Origin: an uncultured Atopobium sp.
GTDB taxonomy: Bacteria; Actinomycetota; Coriobacteriia; Coriobacteriales; Atopobiaceae
Direction of reading: 5' to 3'
Assembly: GCA_946997485.1 (NCBI GenBank)
Contig: CAMPVF010000004.1
Span: 62,001 to 126,000, forward strand
Length of the DNA: 64,000 nt
Below, piece after piece: positions 9,331-18,430 of this stretch; positions within the stretch are counted from its first letter, which is position 1, and each line of letters starts with the position of its first letter. Under the pieces are notes generated by a model. The model was not told the origin of the DNA, ran no database searches, and saw nothing but the letters and a program-made list of their open reading frames with translations. The position numbers and the translations under genes are program-made.

Positions 9331-9365
9331 CACCATATGCGCACAATAGGCGCACCATATGCGCA
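9331..9365. repeat. 13-bp direct repeat after HAD gene
   Basis: Two copies of caccatatgcgca (9331-9343 and 9353-9365), 9 bp apart, just after the HAD stop codon. Function unknown. Confidence 0.7.
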
Positions 9366-9438
9366 TTTGTTGAATACCAACACACAAACATATACATGAG
9401 CGCACGTTCATAATACACAGTGAACCAAAAATTAGTAC

Positions 9439-9466
9439 TTGCGCGTTGTGCATAAACTGATATCAT
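9439..9466 (+). promoter_or_regulatory. Candidate promoter of the SPFH gene
   Basis: TTGCGC (9439-9444) and TATCAT (9461-9466) separated by 16 bp, ending 35 bp before the start codon. Match to the sigma-A consensus is partial. Confidence 0.4.
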
Positions 9467-9501
9467 ATCGATATGAAAGTAATACCTATAAAGGAGTTGT
9501 C

Positions 9502-10506
9502 ATGTCACACGAGATTAAGGCAAAATCGCTCAATGGATGGGTTATCCTTCCTGTGTTGCTTATAGGCTATTTGGCAAGCGTTTATTGCATTGCGTGCGCA
9601 ATAATTGAACTTATTCAAACTGAACATCTTGGCAGTCCTGTCATGCTCATAGCTGGCGTTGTTATACTTGTTGCCACGATTTTCGTTAACAACGGTCTCT
9701 TTTCGCTGCAGCCAGGACAAGCACGTGTGTGCGTACTTTTTGGTAGCTACATTGGTACCATTCGCAGCGACGGTCTGCACTTTGTAAATCCTCTTTGTGC
9801 AAACGTACTTAGCCACGCAAGCGAAGACATAGCTGCTGGCGCTGCGAATACAAACGGCGAAACATCAACAACGCTCGCTGAAGTACGTGCGGCAAAAAAC
9901 ACGTCAGTAATTTCGGTGCGGGCGCGTACGCTTACCGGCGACAAGCTTAAAGTAAACGACAAAATGGGTAATCCAATTGAAATTGCAACCGTTATTGTAT
10001 GGCGTGTTGAAGACACAGCAAAAGCAGTGTTTGATGTTGATAATTACGAAAAATACGTACGCATGCAAGCCGAAACTGCACTGCGCCATGTAGCAAGCTT
10101 ATACGCCTACGATCATATGGAAGATGACGACAGTTCAAATACGGCTATTACACTTCGTTCAAATATCGAAGAGGTATCAAACAAACTCAAAGAAGAACTT
10201 TCGCGCAAATTTGAACCTGCTGGTGTATGCGTAGAAGACGCGCGTCTTACGCATCTTGCCTATGCGCCCGAAATTGCACAAGCAATGCTGCGCCGTCAGC
10301 AGGCGGAAGCTGTTATTTCAGCTCGTAAAAAGATTGTTGAAGGTGCCGTGTCAATGGTGGATATGGCGCTTGAACAACTCGACGAACGTAATATAGTAGA
10401 ATTTGATAATGAGCGGAAAGCTGCGATGGCCTCAAACTTAATGGTTGTTCTTTGTGGCGATTCTGAGACACAGCCGGTAATTAATACTGGTAGCCTGTAC
10501 CAATAA
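9502..10506 (+). CDS. SPFH/Band 7 membrane protein
   Basis: 334 residues. Two hydrophobic segments near residues 12-38 and 48-68 anchor it in the membrane. A Band 7 domain follows, starting LQPGQARVCVLFGSYIGTIRSDGLHF, with the helical segment RRQQAEAVISARKKIVEGA near the end. Such proteins form membrane oligomers or scaffold membrane domains. AAGGAG lies 5 nt before ATG 9502. The next gene, 18 bp later, encodes an Arc-like protein; this pairing is recalled from other Actinobacteria, and what it means functionally is not known. Confidence 0.88.
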   Translation: MSHEIKAKSLNGWVILPVLLIGYLASVYCIACAIIELIQTEHLGSPVMLIAGVVILVATIFVNNGLFSLQPGQARVCVLFGSYIGTIRSDGLHFVNPLCANVLSHASEDIAAGAANTNGETSTTLAEVRAAKNTSVISVRARTLTGDKLKVNDKMGNPIEIATVIVWRVEDTAKAVFDVDNYEKYVRMQAETALRHVASLYAYDHMEDDDSSNTAITLRSNIEEVSNKLKEELSRKFEPAGVCVEDARLTHLAYAPEIAQAMLRRQQAEAVISARKKIVEGAVSMVDMALEQLDERNIVEFDNERKAAMASNLMVVLCGDSETQPVINTGSLYQ

Positions 10507-10524
10507 TAAAAACTAAGGTGTAGT

Positions 10525-10788
10525 ATGGCGTCACGAAAACAATACCCATTGCGCATCCCGAGTGATATATGGCTGGCTATAGAAGCATGGGCAGCAGATG
10601 AGATGCGTAGTGCAAATGGACAAATTGAATGGATGCTGCGCGAGTCACTGCGCAAAGCAGGGCGCCTACCCGCGCGTACGGCAGCAGCGCCACGTTCAAA
10701 CGCACGCTCAAATGCAAGTTCAAAAACAAATCGTGATACTACACCACACACGAGCGCCGCAGATGAAAGCTCCTCAGACGAGAGTTAA
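10525..10788 (+). CDS. Arc-like ribbon-helix-helix protein
   Basis: 87 residues. Residues 1-50 (SRKQYPLRIPSDIWLAIEAWAADEMRS followed by NGQIEWMLRESL) form an Arc/MetJ-type ribbon-helix-helix DNA-binding domain. The remaining 37 residues are low-complexity Ser/Ala/Asn-rich; the RSNARSNASS part is encoded by GTTCAA and GCTCAA repeats. It follows the SPFH gene by 18 bp and is probably cotranscribed. Targets unknown; autoregulation is a guess. Confidence 0.85.
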   Translation: MASRKQYPLRIPSDIWLAIEAWAADEMRSANGQIEWMLRESLRKAGRLPARTAAAPRSNARSNASSKTNRDTTPHTSAADESSSDES

Positions 10789-10815
10789 CATGCCATAATG
10801 CGTCGTTACAGAGCT

Positions 10816-10882
10816 TTATTACAAAGTTCAAATTGTTTGTCGCGTTCAAGTTGTGTGTCGTGTGTAGTTCAAAAGTTCAAAA
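10816..10882. repeat. GTTCA-type repeat cluster B
   Basis: Four GTTCAA hexamers in 67 bp, all in plus orientation, between the Arc-like gene and the terminator at 10901. Confidence 0.85.
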
Positions 10883-10900
10883 CGTAAGATACCAAACAGG

Positions 10901-10937
10901 AAACACCCTCTTCTCAGATGAAAAGAGGGTGTTTTGT
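10901..10937 (+). terminator. Rho-independent terminator
   Basis: AAACACCCTCTT and AAGAGGGTGTTTT form a strong stem around an 8-9 nt loop, with runs of A and T on both sides. It can serve the SPFH/Arc operon (plus) and the metal transporter operon (minus), which converge here. Confidence 0.9.
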
Positions 10938-11015
10938 ATAATGCACTGGTTCAATACGCGCACTGTGTTTTAGCGCCATGCGCCACACGCAGGGCAGCTC
11001 ACGCAGGACACCATA

Positions 11016-11840
11016 CTATTTTTTAACCTTAAGGACGCGAAAATGCTTGTAGATAAGGAAGAGAACAATGCCCAAGCACGACGCTACAACAATGGATCCA
11101 CCAGGACGAACATCTTCAAAGTAGGAGAAAATAAGTCCAGCCATGGTAAATATAACGCCAAGAATAACTGCAATGATGCAGGTTTGCAGGTAAGAGCGGC
11201 TCACGATAAGCGCGCAAGCAACAGGAAGCGCAATGAGCGACACAACCAACAGAGCACCAACCACCTTGCATGCAAGTGCAATGGCAATAGCGCTAAGCAG
11301 GGTAAATATGCTGTTGATAAGGCGAACTTGAACTCCAGCCAAACGTGCGAGCGTAAGATCGATAGCTAAGTCCATAAGCGCTGAATAACATATAATGCTT
11401 ATGCCAATAACAAGCACGCTTACAATGATAATGGCAATAAGATCAATCACCGTAACAGCAGAAACTGAACCAAACAGATACGACTCAAACGTGTTACCAC
11501 CAGGTGCAAAGTCGGCAAGCAATACGGCAAGACCTAAGCCGGCGCTCATGATAACAGCAACCGACATATCACCAAATTGAGGCATTTTTTCGCGAATGAC
11601 TTCAATAAAGAATCCGGCAACGATGCAGCTAAAGATTGCACCAATAACGGGGTCGAACCCCATAATGAGTCCCAAGCCAACACCGGTAAGCGATACGTGC
11701 GAAAGCGCGTCGGACACCATTGACGTTTTGCGGTTAATCATCACGATACCAATTAATGGCAGCGAAATAGCAAGCAACAGACCCGCAAGGAGCGTCCTGC
11801 GCATGAATTCAAATTGGAAAATGGAAAGTATATCAAACAT
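11016..11840 (-). CDS. Metal ABC transporter permease (ZnuB/MntB family)
   Basis: 274-residue membrane protein of the ABC-3 family, about eight hydrophobic segments. SDALSHVSLTGVGLG is the family's conserved cytoplasmic-loop motif. It imports zinc or manganese with the ATPase encoded directly upstream, whose reading frame overlaps by 8 bp. AAGGA lies 6 nt before ATG 11840. Confidence 0.92.
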   Translation of the reverse strand: MFDILSIFQFEFMRRTLLAGLLLAISLPLIGIVMINRKTSMVSDALSHVSLTGVGLGLIMGFDPVIGAIFSCIVAGFFIEVIREKMPQFGDMSVAVIMSAGLGLAVLLADFAPGGNTFESYLFGSVSAVTVIDLIAIIIVSVLVIGISIICYSALMDLAIDLTLARLAGVQVRLINSIFTLLSAIAIALACKVVGALLVVSLIALPVACALIVSRSYLQTCIIAVILGVIFTMAGLIFSYFEDVRPGGSIVVASCLGIVLFLIYKHFRVLKVKK

Positions 11841-12504
11841 GCGAAATCCTTCCGTTATCGAGCCTGTACGTTGCTGAGAACTTAATGTGATGTGTTACAA
11901 GTTCAAGTTCATGACTTACAAGCAACGCGGTAATTGTGCGTTTAGATGTAACTTCTTCAAGCATGTTCAAAAAGCGAATTTTGCTCTCGCGGTCAACGCC
12001 CGCTGTGGGCTCATCCAATACAAGCAGTTTTGGATTGCGAATAAGAGCGCGCGTAATCATAACACGCTGCTGCGTACCACCACTAAGCTCGTTAAATGGC
12101 GTGTTGATATACTTTTCAAGCCCCATATCGCGCAGTGCCGCGGCAGCTTGTTGTACATACTTTTTGCCGGGGATTTTTACAAAACCAAAATCGCGGTACA
12201 AATTGCTTGCAACAAGTTCACAACAGGTTGTTGGAAACGCAACTTTGTTCATAACGGTGTTTTGTGGTACATATCCAATGTGCTGAAAGTCGTGCATGGT
12301 ATTTACGGGTGTGCCAAATAGCTCAACCGTTCCACGATAGTGCGTAAGTTCACCAAGCAGCACCTTAAGCAAGGTAGATTTACCCGAACCGTTTTCACCC
12401 GTGATACAAATAAAATCGCCTTCGGGCACAGAAAACGAAATGTCATGCAAGACATCCTCTGCGGTGTAACCAAACCGCAGATTTTTAACCTCTAGTGCGA
12501 CCAT
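11833..12504 (-). CDS. Metal ABC transporter ATP-binding protein (ZnuC family)
   Basis: 223 residues with Walker A GENGSGKST, Q-loop GYVPQ, signature LSGGTQQR, Walker B LLVLDEPTAGVD and the H-loop SHE. Energises the permease at 11016-11840. AGGAG lies 5 nt before the ATG at 12504. Which metal it serves (Zn or Mn) cannot be fixed from the ATPase. Confidence 0.94.
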   Translation of the reverse strand: MVALEVKNLRFGYTAEDVLHDISFSVPEGDFICITGENGSGKSTLLKVLLGELTHYRGTVELFGTPVNTMHDFQHIGYVPQNTVMNKVAFPTTCCELVASNLYRDFGFVKIPGKKYVQQAAAALRDMGLEKYINTPFNELSGGTQQRVMITRALIRNPKLLVLDEPTAGVDRESKIRFLNMLEEVTSKRTITALLVSHELELVTHHIKFSATYRLDNGRISHV

Positions 12505-12534
12505 GTCATCTCCTCGATGTCTCGTGTGGTCTAT

Positions 12535-12640
12535 AGTTCACGTACCGTATCTACTACGCGCACAGTTCAAACAGACGTTCACGTACACATGCACATTTAC
12601 GTGCGCAAGTTCAAAAGTTCAATTGCGCAAGTTCAAATAC
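12535..12640. repeat. GTTCA-type repeat cluster C
   Basis: In the 151-bp gap between the binding-protein gene and the ATPase gene. Four GTTCAA and two GTTCAC hexamers, all in plus orientation, mixed with alternating purine-pyrimidine sequence (acgtacacatgcacatttac). Confidence 0.85.
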
Positions 12641-12655
12641 GGTACTCTCACGGTA

Positions 12656-13969
12656 TTACACAAGCGATTGATAGATTTTCTCAACATTATCTTTCATAAT
12701 GCCGATGTAACCGCCATATTCAGCACCTGTATCGGTACTTACGTACTCCATTGATGCTAACGGCACAGCGGTGCCACCAATCTCGCCTGCAACGGTATCA
12801 GCGCCTTTAGACGAAGCGCCAAGCTCGTAAAACACCGTTGTTACGTTGTGTCGACGACAAAAATCAACCGCTTTACGTACAGTTTTAAGTGCAGGAGCTT
12901 CGGTAGACGTAAGTCCTTGCAAGGGGAAGTGTTTAATGTTAAGGTCGCGGCACAGGTACGCATACGCATTATGCGTTACCACAAACTCGCGGCGGGTAAG
13001 CGGTTTAAACTTTTGCTTATATTCGGCACCAAGACCGGTAAGTTGCGCAACCGTATTGAGTTTACCTTCACGATACAGCTCTTTATTAGCAGGAAATAGC
13101 TCACATAGTTTATCGTGAATCGCAGCGCAATACGCTTTTGCATTAATAAACGAAATCCACGAGTGCGGGTCATAGGTAATTTTGTCCTGACCAGAAGAAC
13201 TACCTTCCATCAGCGACGTAACGGGAATTTCGTCCTGGTTTTCGCCCTTTACCAACCGGTAGCTCAGCAAATCTTGCGAAATACGGTCGCTCAGCAGCAC
13301 CCATGGACCATCATCGGGCAGCGTAAAGCCAATGTAGCCACTCTCATGCCCCATTTCCAGGGCATATACCTTGCTATCTTCAACAGATATGGTTGAGTGT
13401 TGCGCAACAACCTCACCTTTCTGCTGCATAATTGTACGACCCTGTTTTACCACATCGCCAAGAGGCTTTTTCTCCTCGGCTTTAAAGAAAGCAACACGCA
13501 TAATATCTTGGTGCGTGTGACCAAACTCAAACCCGTACGTGCCGCTCCCAACACCAAGGCGCGCCATGTATTGGAACTCGCCCATGGCAGCCGCACCACG
13601 GTAGGTAATAAGGTCGATACTATCGGACAAGGTAAGCACAGGTAAATTAGGTAAATTGTCGCGCACTTGATCGACCCAGTGCTCCATGTTGGCACCATTA
13701 ACCACCAGCAAATCGGCAGTACTCAAGTCGCGTAATCCACGCGGCGTTGGCTCCCACACGTGCGGGTCTTTATTAGGCGGCATGAACGAATGAACTTCGG
13801 CACTGTCTTGTGCAACTTGTTTTACCAAATCGTACACCGGGAAAAATGATGTATAAATAACCGGTTTGTCGTGATGCCGAGCAGCACACCCCGCAAGCGA
13901 TGGACCTGCAGCAGCAGCCAAGATACCTTCAACTGCTAATTGAATAAATTGTTTTCTTGAATATCTCAC
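12656..13969 (-). CDS. Metal-binding lipoprotein of ABC transporter (ZnuA family) with inserted domain
   Basis: 437 residues from GTG 13969, which has GGAG 7 nt upstream; longer ATG frames lack one. YSRKQFIQLA..LAGC28 is a lipoprotein signal with a Tat-like start. ZnuA/PsaA metal-site motifs are DPHVWEPTP (His70), YDPHSWIS (His269) and THNAYAYL. Between the first two lies an extra block of about 125 residues (132-258) with FGHTHQD and EMGHESG, not part of the usual fold. Usual family length is about 300. The insert may bind metal or sense it; I do not recognise it with certainty. Confidence 0.9.
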   Translation of the reverse strand: MRYSRKQFIQLAVEGILAAAAGPSLAGCAARHHDKPVIYTSFFPVYDLVKQVAQDSAEVHSFMPPNKDPHVWEPTPRGLRDLSTADLLVVNGANMEHWVDQVRDNLPNLPVLTLSDSIDLITYRGAAAMGEFQYMARLGVGSGTYGFEFGHTHQDIMRVAFFKAEEKKPLGDVVKQGRTIMQQKGEVVAQHSTISVEDSKVYALEMGHESGYIGFTLPDDGPWVLLSDRISQDLLSYRLVKGENQDEIPVTSLMEGSSSGQDKITYDPHSWISFINAKAYCAAIHDKLCELFPANKELYREGKLNTVAQLTGLGAEYKQKFKPLTRREFVVTHNAYAYLCRDLNIKHFPLQGLTSTEAPALKTVRKAVDFCRRHNVTTVFYELGASSKGADTVAGEIGGTAVPLASMEYVSTDTGAEYGGYIGIMKDNVEKIYQSLV

Positions 13970-14100
13970 TTTGATACTCCACATACGATGTAATGCATGC
14001 GCTGTGGTAATACGCAAACGCATATTACTGCCCTACCGCACACAACCTTACGCTTGAGCCATGCAACGTAGTAGTACATACGCCGGGCACATGCATATAA

Positions 14101-14135
14101 AGAAAGTCCCCACGCAAGGTGAGGACTTTTTCTTC
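14101..14135 (-). terminator. Terminator of the ZinT-like gene
   Basis: AAAGTCCCCAC and GTGAGGACTTT pair with one mismatch around a short loop. Read on the minus strand the stem is followed by TTTCTTTAT, which suits the gene ending at 14149. Confidence 0.8.
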
Positions 14136-14148
14136 TTACAAGAGTTGG

Positions 14149-14796
14149 TTACTCTTTAACCTCATCTGCAATCTGATCCATTGTGGATTCAGGTTTAACA
14201 AATGTTGGATACCATTTATCCTGCTTCTCAAGCTCGTCGAGGCTCTTGCCGTAACGCATGTGGAAGTGAACAAGCTCTTCCTCACCGTGAACTGGCATTA
14301 ACATAAGCACAGGATATTTAGCGTCTTTTTCTTGAGCTTCAAAGACATCCCACTCAAGTTCCTTACCACCATGTTGAACTTTCTTAGCAGATTTGAACTT
14401 GTAGGTAGCCTTGGTGATCTCTTTGCCGCCCTTGTCCTTAAAGCCATCAAGGAAGGTAATGGTGTCACCATGAATTTCAAGACCGCCAAACTCTGCCTTA
14501 CGACGCTCTTTAAGTTCTTTCTTAATGTCTTCAGGCTTCTTGTTGTCAGCCTTAGCTTTTTCTGCATATGCAGCATCAAGCTCTTTGTCGTCGAGGTAAT
14601 TAACGAAGTTGTTCCATATACCTTCCCAGCCCTTAAGAGTTTTTACTTCCTCTTTAGTTTCTGCAGGCTGCGACTGAGTTGCAGCTGGCTGCGACTGAGA
14701 CTCTGGTTTTTTAGGCTGCTGTGAGCTGCAACCAACGATTGTTGCTGCAAGAGCAATAGAAAGGCCTGAAGCGGCGAGAGCGCTAAACCTATTCAT
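14149..14796 (-). CDS. ZinT-like metal-binding lipoprotein
   Basis: 215 residues. An N-terminal lipoprotein signal ends at VGC (Cys23), followed by a Ser/Gln/Pro spacer. From residue 53 on it resembles ZinT/YodA: GWEGIWNNFVNYLDDKELDAAY, a central beta region, then HFHMRYGKSLDEL and WYPTFVKPE near the end. ZinT proteins bind zinc at His residues and hand it to ZnuABC. It stands directly upstream of the metal transporter genes, which supports this role. GGAGG lies 7 nt before the ATG. Confidence 0.85.
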   Translation of the reverse strand: MNRFSALAASGLSIALAATIVGCSSQQPKKPESQSQPAATQSQPAETKEEVKTLKGWEGIWNNFVNYLDDKELDAAYAEKAKADNKKPEDIKKELKERRKAEFGGLEIHGDTITFLDGFKDKGGKEITKATYKFKSAKKVQHGGKELEWDVFEAQEKDAKYPVLMLMPVHGEEELVHFHMRYGKSLDELEKQDKWYPTFVKPESTMDQIADEVKE

Positions 14797-15285
14797 ACAT
14801 AACCTCCAAAAGTTTGGGAAACGCTATACGCGTACCCTTGAACAATATGTAGTGCACGCATGCATGACCTTTGAACAGACGGATACTAACACATGGACGG
14901 CTTGAATGCTTGGTGTCACGAAATTGCAACTGTGAGCATACGGTTAATCAAAAAAGCATTACATACCTGTGCCAAAAGGTTCATACATCACATCACCTTG
15001 TTAAGCTCCACCATTGTAGGCTAAAGTTAGCTTAAGCTAATTTTCAGGTTCATGAAATTTTTTGGGCTTCTGTTTCACAGTTCTATTTCGCTATGCCCGT
15101 AACCTGGACATATGCACAATAGCAACTACAAATTGAACTACTGGCGCACTGGTATAACCCAAGCTTTATGAATATGACGTGTGAGTTCTGAATATAAGCT
15201 GAAAGTTTTTTTGTGTGGTGCGTGCACTATGAGACTCTGCGCCGCTGCGTGCGCAGACGCGCGGTGAGAGAGCGCAGGTTGATAC
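14797..15285. other. 489-bp gap with metal-regulator box
   Basis: Lies between the 5' end of the ZinT-like gene and the 3' end of the asparaginase gene, so it serves the ZinT-like gene. It holds the palindrome described at 15022-15040. No reading frame or RNA gene is supported in the rest. Confidence 0.6.
15022..15040. promoter_or_regulatory. DtxR/IdeR-type metalloregulator box (candidate)
   Basis: TAAAGTTAGCTTAAGCTAA contains a perfect 14-bp palindrome (15027-15040) and agrees at about 16 of 19 positions with the known DtxR/IdeR consensus TWAGGTTAGSCTAACCTWA. It lies 226 bp upstream of the ZinT-like start, so an Fe/Mn-responsive DtxR-family repressor may control this metal uptake region. 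No such regulator gene is in the window. Confidence 0.5.
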
Positions 15286-16305
15286 TTACTCTTGCATGGC
15301 GCAATCGTGATTTATCGGCGTATAAAAAAGTTCATGAACTTTTGCAGGGTCGTGCGTTTGCCCAAGCACCCACATCGTTTTTGCAAGCAGCGCTTCCGTT
15401 GTCATATCTGAACCACGCAGCACCGCAGGTGTGTGAGCAAATGCCTGCCCTACCTCATACACCGCCAAATCGAGACCTTCTTCGGCAACTTGCGTAGTTA
15501 GCACCAATGTTTTGTGTGCGTCTATCCATGCCTGCAATGCAGGTGCAAACGACCACGACGCCGCATTAGGAATGCCGCCAATACCAAAGGTTTCGAGGAT
15601 TATCGCATCGTAATCTCGTTGCAGCTGATAAAAAATAGAAGGCTGCAAGCCGGGTGCAAGTTTTAAACACATCACACGCTCACAGAGACTGTGATAAAAC
15701 ACCGGTTTTTGCGCATGTACGCGTACGGGTGCACCATGCACCACGTCGGTATTTCTAATTATTTTGTTGTTACGAATATAGGCTAACACAGGGTAATTTA
15801 TGCTGGTAAACGCGTTAAAACTCATCGTCTTTTGCTTGTATGCGCGCGTACCGCAAATTGCTTGCGATCCAAACACAATACTTACGTCGTGGCTTCTGCT
15901 ATCAAGCGCATACAACACCGCCTGATACAAGTTCAATTTTGCATCGGTAAAAGCGCTCGTCATGGGCTGTTGTGAACCGGTGAGCACGATTGGTTTTGAA
16001 CTATGTTGAATAAGGTACGAAAGGGCAGCTGCTGTATAGGCCATAGTATCGGTGCCATGCAAAATAACAAACGCATCATAATCGTCATAGGCATGTTCAA
16101 TTGCCGCAGCAATTTGTTGCCAGTGGCATGGCTGCATATTTGTTGAATCGATATTCATAAGTTGCTGCACGTCAAAGGTACAAATATCATTAAGCTGAGG
16201 AACATATTCGGCAAGTTCAACACCGCACAATGTAGGCGTAAGCCCGCGGGCAAACGGCGCCGATGCAATAGTGCCGCCTGTTGCAAGAAGAAGAATGTGG
16301 TTCAT
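15286..16305 (-). CDS. ansA: L-asparaginase, type I
   Basis: 339 residues; hydrolyses asparagine to aspartate and ammonia in the cytoplasm (no signal peptide). Active-site motifs: LLATGGTIAS near residue 6 (first catalytic Thr) and ILHGTDTMAYTAAALS (second Thr and Asp), plus VLTGSQQP. AAGGG lies 9-13 nt before ATG 16305; a longer frame begins 21 bases earlier. It stands alone, and suits an organism living on amino acids. Confidence 0.92.
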   Translation of the reverse strand: MNHILLLATGGTIASAPFARGLTPTLCGVELAEYVPQLNDICTFDVQQLMNIDSTNMQPCHWQQIAAAIEHAYDDYDAFVILHGTDTMAYTAAALSYLIQHSSKPIVLTGSQQPMTSAFTDAKLNLYQAVLYALDSRSHDVSIVFGSQAICGTRAYKQKTMSFNAFTSINYPVLAYIRNNKIIRNTDVVHGAPVRVHAQKPVFYHSLCERVMCLKLAPGLQPSIFYQLQRDYDAIILETFGIGGIPNAASWSFAPALQAWIDAHKTLVLTTQVAEEGLDLAVYEVGQAFAHTPAVLRGSDMTTEALLAKTMWVLGQTHDPAKVHELFYTPINHDCAMQE

Positions 16306-16628
16306 ACTCGTATCCCTTCGCCTCAAGCTGTTATATTGAACTTGCTTGCTTGAACTGTACCTTATGTATTATACGATGCTGCACGTACATATAACAGAAA
16401 CAACAAGGCATACACGAAACCGCAGGCAAAAGGCAGCGATGCACATACAGCCAGCAAACGCCACATGCATCATGTAAACGCAGAAGATAGCACCGTAACT
16501 AGAGAGTTTGTGCAAATATGCCATAGCGCACTAGACATGCACAGATATAAGTACAATCAAAGTATTAACGAGGCACTACATCGAGCTCATGCACACACAT
16601 TGCACGCGCTCGCATAAAGGAGATGAAC
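16306..16628. promoter_or_regulatory. Divergent promoter region, ansA / pyrophosphatase
   Basis: 323 bp between divergent genes. On the minus strand TATAAT (16368-16373) is a good -10 for ansA, with TGTTAT 17 bp upstream as a weak -35. Three TTGAAC or TGAAC repeats lie between this -10 and ansA. On the plus strand TAGACA and TACAAT near 16530-16556 are possible elements for the pyrophosphatase. Nothing else was seen. Confidence 0.45.
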
Positions 16629-18308
16629 ATGGCACAAGCTATTCGTAAAGTGAACGTTATCGGGCATCTGCATCCAGATTCCGATAGTATTTGTTCTGCA
16701 ATGGCATATGCATACCTTAAAAATCAAACGGGTAACACTCAATACCAGGCACGTCGTGCAGGAACCGTAAGTCGTGAAACGGCGTTTGTACTCAAACACT
16801 TTGGTTTTGATGAACCTGAACTTATTACATCGGTTGCACCTCAAATAAAAGATACAGATATCACCAAACAACCAGGCATCTCGCGCAACACGTCGCTACT
16901 GGATGCGTGGAACCTTATGGGTGAGTTGGGCTCTGCTACCTTGTGCGTACTCGACGATGCGCATAAGCTGCTGGGACTTATTGCCGTAAAAGACATTGCT
17001 CATGCAAATATGAACATTCTCGACGATGAACTTCTTTCGAAGGCATCAACGCCTATTAGCAACGTTATGTCAACATTGAATGCTGAACTTTTGTGCGGCA
17101 AACAGGACGACAACATTACCAAAGGTCACGTACGTGTAGGAACGTCGCCTGAAATGATGGACGGCGTTATTGAACCGGGTGACATTGTGCTGGTAACCAA
17201 CCGCTACGAAACGCAAAGCTTTGCAGTAAGCGCAAAAGCAAGTTGCATCATCATTTGCAACGGCGCACATGCATCTGAAGTTGTGCTAAACGCTGCAAAA
17301 GAAAATAACTGCTGCGTGCTTACCACGCCGTATAACACGTATGCTGCAGCACGCCTGGTATCGATGGCTATTCCTGTTCATGCATACATGCTGCCCTTCG
17401 ACAAAACAATGCGTTTTTCGGTAAATACCACGGTTGACGAAGCCAAAAAAGTTATGGCAAAATCTCCGCATCGCTACTTCCCTGTTCTCGATGAAGAGGG
17501 CATTTACCAGGGCGTTGTAAGTTCATCAAACCTTTTGAATGCCAAGAAAAAGCACGTTATTTTGGTAGACCACAATGAGCGTTCACAAGCGGTAGACGGT
17601 CTTGAACAAGCCGAAATTATGGAAATTATCGACCACCACCGTATTGGTTCAATTGAAACGTCGAGCCCGGCGCTGTTCCGCAACATGCCCGTAGGCTGCA
17701 CGTCAACTATCATTTACCAAATGTATGGTGAAGCAGGTGTTGAAATTCCAAAGAACATTGCTGGTCTTATGATGAGCGCTATTCTTTCGGACACACTTGC
17801 GTTTAGATCGCCAACCTGCACCCCACTTGATGTTGCTGCAGGTAAAGCACTGGCCGAAATTTGTGGTGAAGATATCCCCAGCTACTCGGACGCTATGTTT
17901 GATGCAGGCGCCGATCTTACCGGTCGTACAGCAGAAGACGTATTCAACGGCGACTTTAAAGTGTTCTCACGTGGTAAAGCACGCTTTGGCGTTGGCCAAG
18001 CAAGCTTTATGACCGAAAGCTCACGCAAAGCTGCCGAGGCACTTGTAGGTCCCTACCTGCAGCAAGGTGCCGAATCATATGAACTGCCTATGGTATTCTA
18101 CCTGTTCACCGACGTTAAAAGCAAAACAAGCGACATGATGTATTGGGGTCAGAGCAAAGAGACCATTGAACGCATTATTGAGCAGGCATTTGACGAAAAG
18201 CCGGTTGATGGTATTGCTGTTCTTAAGGGCGTAGTAAGCCGCAAAAAGCAGATTATTCCGCCATTAATGAACTTGCTGCAAGATACCGAAAACGACGACG
18301 AGGAGTAG
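16629..18308 (+). CDS. ppaC: Manganese-dependent inorganic pyrophosphatase with CBS/DRTGG regulatory insert
   Basis: 559 residues; hydrolyses pyrophosphate to drive biosynthesis. DHH-family motifs at the N-terminus are GHLHPDSDSICSA, and further on VDHNERSQAV and IDHHRIG. Between them (about 65-310) lie a CBS domain, a DRTGG-like segment and a second CBS half, as in nucleotide-regulated family II pyrophosphatases. In those enzymes the CBS pair binds adenine nucleotides. AAGGAG lies 6 nt before ATG 16629, which is preferred over the ATG inside the ribosome-binding site. Confidence 0.94.
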   Translation: MAQAIRKVNVIGHLHPDSDSICSAMAYAYLKNQTGNTQYQARRAGTVSRETAFVLKHFGFDEPELITSVAPQIKDTDITKQPGISRNTSLLDAWNLMGELGSATLCVLDDAHKLLGLIAVKDIAHANMNILDDELLSKASTPISNVMSTLNAELLCGKQDDNITKGHVRVGTSPEMMDGVIEPGDIVLVTNRYETQSFAVSAKASCIIICNGAHASEVVLNAAKENNCCVLTTPYNTYAAARLVSMAIPVHAYMLPFDKTMRFSVNTTVDEAKKVMAKSPHRYFPVLDEEGIYQGVVSSSNLLNAKKKHVILVDHNERSQAVDGLEQAEIMEIIDHHRIGSIETSSPALFRNMPVGCTSTIIYQMYGEAGVEIPKNIAGLMMSAILSDTLAFRSPTCTPLDVAAGKALAEICGEDIPSYSDAMFDAGADLTGRTAEDVFNGDFKVFSRGKARFGVGQASFMTESSRKAAEALVGPYLQQGAESYELPMVFYLFTDVKSKTSDMMYWGQSKETIERIIEQAFDEKPVDGIAVLKGVVSRKKQIIPPLMNLLQDTENDDEE

Positions 18309-18344
18309 TTGGTACCTGCACGCACTACGAAATAGAGCTATAAG

Positions 18345-18388
18345 AACACTGTGTTTACATCTCCGTATGTAAACACAGTGTTTGTTTA
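18345..18388 (+). terminator. Rho-independent terminator
   Basis: Perfect 16-bp arms AACACTGTGTTTACAT and ATGTAAACACAGTGTT around a 6-nt loop, followed by TGTTTAT. It ends the pyrophosphatase transcript. Confidence 0.92.
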
Positions 18389-18430
18389 TGTACAGGGTTG
18401 TTGGTAGACTACAGGCAGGTTTAGAAGTTC

